Position numbers and translations under genes: made by a program
In this document: positions 5,655-8,139 of the stretch, in pieces
Numbering within the stretch: position 1 is the first letter of the stretch
How the letters are laid out: each line of letters starts with the position of its first letter
Assembly: GCA_028288945.1 (NCBI GenBank)
Contig: JAQGHH010000011.1
Location: 1 to 8,139, forward strand
Reading direction: 5' to 3'
From: Phycisphaerales bacterium
Lineage (GTDB): Bacteria; Planctomycetota; Phycisphaerae; Tepidisphaerales; Tepidisphaeraceae
Length of the DNA: 8,139 nt
Notes under the pieces: model-generated
What the model saw: the letters and a program-made list of their open reading frames with translations, nothing else
Told to the model about the DNA's origin: nothing
Databases searched by the model: none

Positions 5655-8139
5655 ATGAAACTTCCCCTATTCTCCTCCCCTCGATCTTCCAACGGCCGCA
5701 AACCCAACGGCGCCACGGCGCGACCGCCACAGCCGTACAGTCAGCAGTCTTTGGACAAGCACTCGCGTCTCGAAGGGGCGACCCGAAGCGACAGCGTTTG
5801 CCCCTACTGTGCCGTCGGCTGCAGCACGCACGTTTACACGAAGGCCGGCAAGGTCATTGACGTCGAAGGCAACCCCCACAGCCCCATCAACGAAGGCACG
5901 CTCTGCCCCAAGGGCGCGAACATCTTTCAGATCGGCGCCAATCCGCACCGCATCCGCAACGCGATGTACCGCGCGCCGTTCAGCGACAAATGGCAGACGG
6001 TGCCGCTGGAATGGGCGATGGACCAGATCGCACAGCGCGTGAAGAAGACACGGGACGAGGGGTATCAGGAAAAATCGAAATCGTCCGAGGGGCAGTACCT
6101 CAACGCCGTGCTCAACATGGGAATGCTCGGCGGGGCGACGCTCGACATCGAAGAAAACTACGTGATGAAGAAGCTGTTCTCCGTCGGCCTGCAGATGGTC
6201 TCGATAGAAAATCAGGCCAGGATATGACATAGCGCTTCGGTGCCCGGTCTGGGCGCCTCCTTCGGCCGCGGTGCGGCCACCGCGCTTCAGCAGGACCTCG
6301 CGAACAGCGACTGCATCCTGATCATGGGCTCCAACATGGCCGAGGCCCACCCCGTGGGCTTCCGCTGGCCCATGAAGGCGCGCGAGAAGGGCGCGCATCT
6401 CATCCACGTCGACCCGCGCTTCAGCCGCACCAGCGCGATGTGCCAGACCTACGTCGGCATCCGCGCCGGCACCGACATCGCCTTCCTCGGCGGAATCGTC
6501 AATTACATCCTCTCGAAGGAGCGCTACTTCAAAGAGTACGTGGTCGCCTATACCAACGCCTCAACGCTCATCGCCGAGGGGTTCGAGGACACCGAAGACC
6601 TCGAAGGCATCTTCAGCGGCTACGACAAGACGAAACGCGCCTACGACGCCGACAAGGGCCGGTGGGCCTACGAGGGCTCCACGACAGAGCGGGAAAACAA
6701 GGACACGCCTCCGGGCGACAGCCGGCCCCCGCACCAGGGGCCCGGCGGAGTGGGCAAGCAAGCGGCCGGGGAGCGCAGCCAGGAGTCGGCCGAGCTAGGC
6801 ACGCACGGCTACGGCCTGATGGGCGGCGCCAGCACGCATACCGCCCAGCGATGGAAGCCCACCGACGTCCCCGGGGGCGACCCGCCGCGGGATGAAACCC
6901 TGCTCCACCCGCGCTGCGTGTTTCAGCTCCTCAAGAAGCACTACGCGCGCTACACGCCGGAGATGGTCTCGCAGATCTGCGGCTGCACGAGCGAGCAATT
7001 CATTGCAGTGGCGGAGCTGATGTGCCGAAATTCCGGCCGCGAGAAGACCGGGTCCATCGTCTACGCCGTCGGCTGGACGCAGCACACGACCGGCGTGCAA
7101 ATGATCCGCGCCGCCGGGATCATCCAGCTCCTGCTGGGCAACATCGGGCGGCCCGGCGGCAGCATCATGGCCATGCGCGGCCACTGCTCGATCCAGGGCT
7201 CGACCGACATGCCCACGCTCTACGACCTGCTCCCCGGCTACCTGCCGCACCCCATCTGCGACGAAACCCACGAGACCATCGAGAGCTATGTCGATTATGA
7301 GGGGTTCCCGACCGGTTACTGGGTCAACACGAAGAAATTCATCGTCAGTTTGATGAAGGCCTACTACGGCGAAGCGGCGCAGCCGGAGAATGACTTCGGC
7401 TTCAAATGGCTCCCCCGCCTCGACGGCGACTACTCAGAGCTCCCCTTCTTCGACATGATGACGCGGGGCGAAGTGAAGGGATATTTTATCTTCGGCCAAA
7501 ACCCCGCCGGAGGCGGCCCCAACGCGGGCCTTCACCGCAAGGGCCTGCGCGAGCTGGATTGGCTGGTCGTCGCCGACTGGTTTGAAACGGAAACCGCCGC
7601 TTTCTGGAAGTACGATCCCAAGGCCCCCGGCCCCCACGAGATCAAGACCGAGGTCTTTTTCCTCCCCGCCGCACCCATCACCGCCAAGGAAGGGACCTTC
7701 ACCAATACGCAACGTCTATTGCAATGGCATGACAAGGCACACGATCCCGACGGCGATTGCCGGACGGACCTCTGGATGGTTTACAACCTCGGCAAGCGAC
7801 TCAAGGAAATGTACCGCGGCTCGACCAGGCCGCAGGATCAGGCCATCCAGGCGCTGACCTGGGATTACGATTATGACGAGCCGCCCATACTGCCCGACGG
7901 CTCGCTCAGCCGGATCAAAGGCGAGCCCGACGCCGCCAAGGTGCTTCAGGAAATCAACGGCTACCACGTCCGCGAGAAGGACGGGAAGACCGGGAAGCCC
8001 AAACTCCTTGGCGGGTTTTCCGACTGCAAGGACGACGGCTCCACCGCCTGCGGCGGATGGATCTACAGCGGCGTCTTCCCCAGTTACGACCGCAACCGCG
8101 CCCGCGAGCGCATCCGCACCGGCGTCTGGACGGAGCCGC
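5655..8139 (+). CDS. fdnG: Selenocysteine-containing formate dehydrogenase alpha subunit (FdnG/FdoG type), 3' end cut by window
   Basis: Catalytic subunit that oxidises formate to CO2 at a Mo- or W-bis-molybdopterin guanine dinucleotide centre. The [4Fe-4S] site is C49, C52, C56, C84 (CPYCAVGC then LCPKG), with the conserved K86 after the last cysteine linking cluster and cofactor. The in-frame TGA at 6225-6227 is residue 191, placed as selenocysteine within ENQARI-U-HSAS, matching the NQARV-U-H site of E. coli FdnG; the following H192 is the conserved active-site histidine. Beyond it come GASFGRGAAT, NMAEAHPVGFRWPMKA, VDPRFSRTSA, AGTDIAFLGG, YAVGWTQHTTG and LLLGNIGRPGG, all in the expected order. 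About 828 of roughly 1000 residues are present; the C-terminal cofactor-binding domain is beyond the edge. Start ATG 5655 (weak AAAGGCGGG upstream) is chosen because the longer open frame from 5340 only translates repeats. There is no twin-arginine signal at this N-terminus, unlike FdnG. A polar insert occupies about residues 340-416. Related symbols in use are fdoG and fdhA. Confidence 0.93.
6225..6227 (+). other. In-frame TGA read as selenocysteine
   Basis: The codon is flanked by ATA and CAT in the formate dehydrogenase frame. Family alignment from memory puts selenocysteine here (U196 in E. coli FdnG), the ligand of Mo/W. The frame is open for more than 630 codons after it with continuous family motifs, which excludes a true stop or a decayed gene. 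Confidence 0.93.
6239..6257 (+). promoter_or_regulatory. Bacterial SECIS-like hairpin for SelB recruitment
   Basis: GGUGCCC (6239-6245) pairs with GGGCGCC (6251-6257), seven pairs including one U-G, around the loop GGUCU (6246-6250). It starts 11 bases after the TGA. The E. coli fdhF/fdnG SECIS apical hairpin has the same GGUCU loop core (A-GGUCU) and about the same distance, which places the loop for SelB binding. The bulged U of the E. coli stem is not obvious here. Because it is inside the coding sequence, its codons (GGT GCC-type frame, residues about 195-202) also encode VPGLGA. Confidence 0.82.

Noticed and set aside
6225..6227. True stop codon or pseudogene
   Set aside because: Position fits the family selenocysteine, a SECIS-like hairpin follows, and the frame stays open with conserved motifs for the remaining 1.9 kb.
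5667..6407. Minus-strand open frame of 246 residues
   Set aside because: Antisense shadow of the formate dehydrogenase, low-complexity and V/R/A/H rich, with no recognisable motif.
6440..6895. Plus-strand open frame of 151 residues
   Set aside because: Out-of-frame within the formate dehydrogenase; arginine-rich shadow without family features.

Overview
This 8.1-kb window is GC-rich and almost fully coding. It has two divergent blocks that start on either side of a 104-base gap at about 4680-4783. Leftward (minus strand) runs a compact operon for a multisubunit Na+/H+ (monovalent cation/proton) antiporter of the Mrp/Mnh type. Rightward (plus strand) lie a small zinc-dependent nucleoside deaminase, a 400-base spacer full of inverted repeats, and the first about 828 codons of a large molybdenum/tungsten formate dehydrogenase alpha subunit that runs off the right edge.

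The minus-strand operon, in transcription order, is mrpE (4679-4173), mrpF (4176-3925), mrpG (3928-3563), a DUF4040/MbhD-type protein (about 3566-3180), mrpB carrying an MbhE-like N-terminal part (3183-2416), mrpC (GTG start, 2419-2069), a 113-base gap holding one repeat copy, mrpD (1955-132), and the first 35 codons of a secreted or lipid-anchored protein of unknown function (106 to the left edge). From mrpE to mrpC each gene overlaps the next by 4 bases (ATGA or GTGA), so translation is probably coupled. The order E-F-G-D(4040)-E/B-C-D matches, as I recall it, the membrane-arm half of archaeal membrane-bound hydrogenases (MbhA-H) and the 'split MrpA' antiporters. No stand-alone ND5-like MrpA N-terminal domain is visible.

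The formate dehydrogenase is interrupted by an in-frame TGA at 6225-6227. It lies at residue 191, exactly where FdnG/FdoG-type enzymes carry selenocysteine (motif NQAR-x-U-H), and is followed 11 bases later by a 7-bp hairpin with a GGUCU loop that looks like a bacterial SECIS element. The reading frame stays open from there to the window edge. I therefore call one selenoprotein gene from 5655 to beyond 8139, not two ORFs or a pseudogene.

Three copies of a GC-rich palindromic repeat (arms CCCTCTCCC/GGGAGAGGG with a 10-base loop) occur at 2014-2046, 5287-5331 and 5471-5515. The last two are inverted relative to each other, and between them, almost concentrically, sits a second inverted repeat made of two GGTCCGC/GCGGACC hairpins (5371-5436).

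The organism is a GC-rich bacterium that should possess selenocysteine machinery. The repeat family resembles ones I associate with planctomycetes and related environmental bacteria, but that is a weak taxonomic clue. Functionally, formate oxidation and a cation/proton antiporter side by side suggest an anaerobic or facultative energy metabolism. A direct link between the two blocks is only inference.
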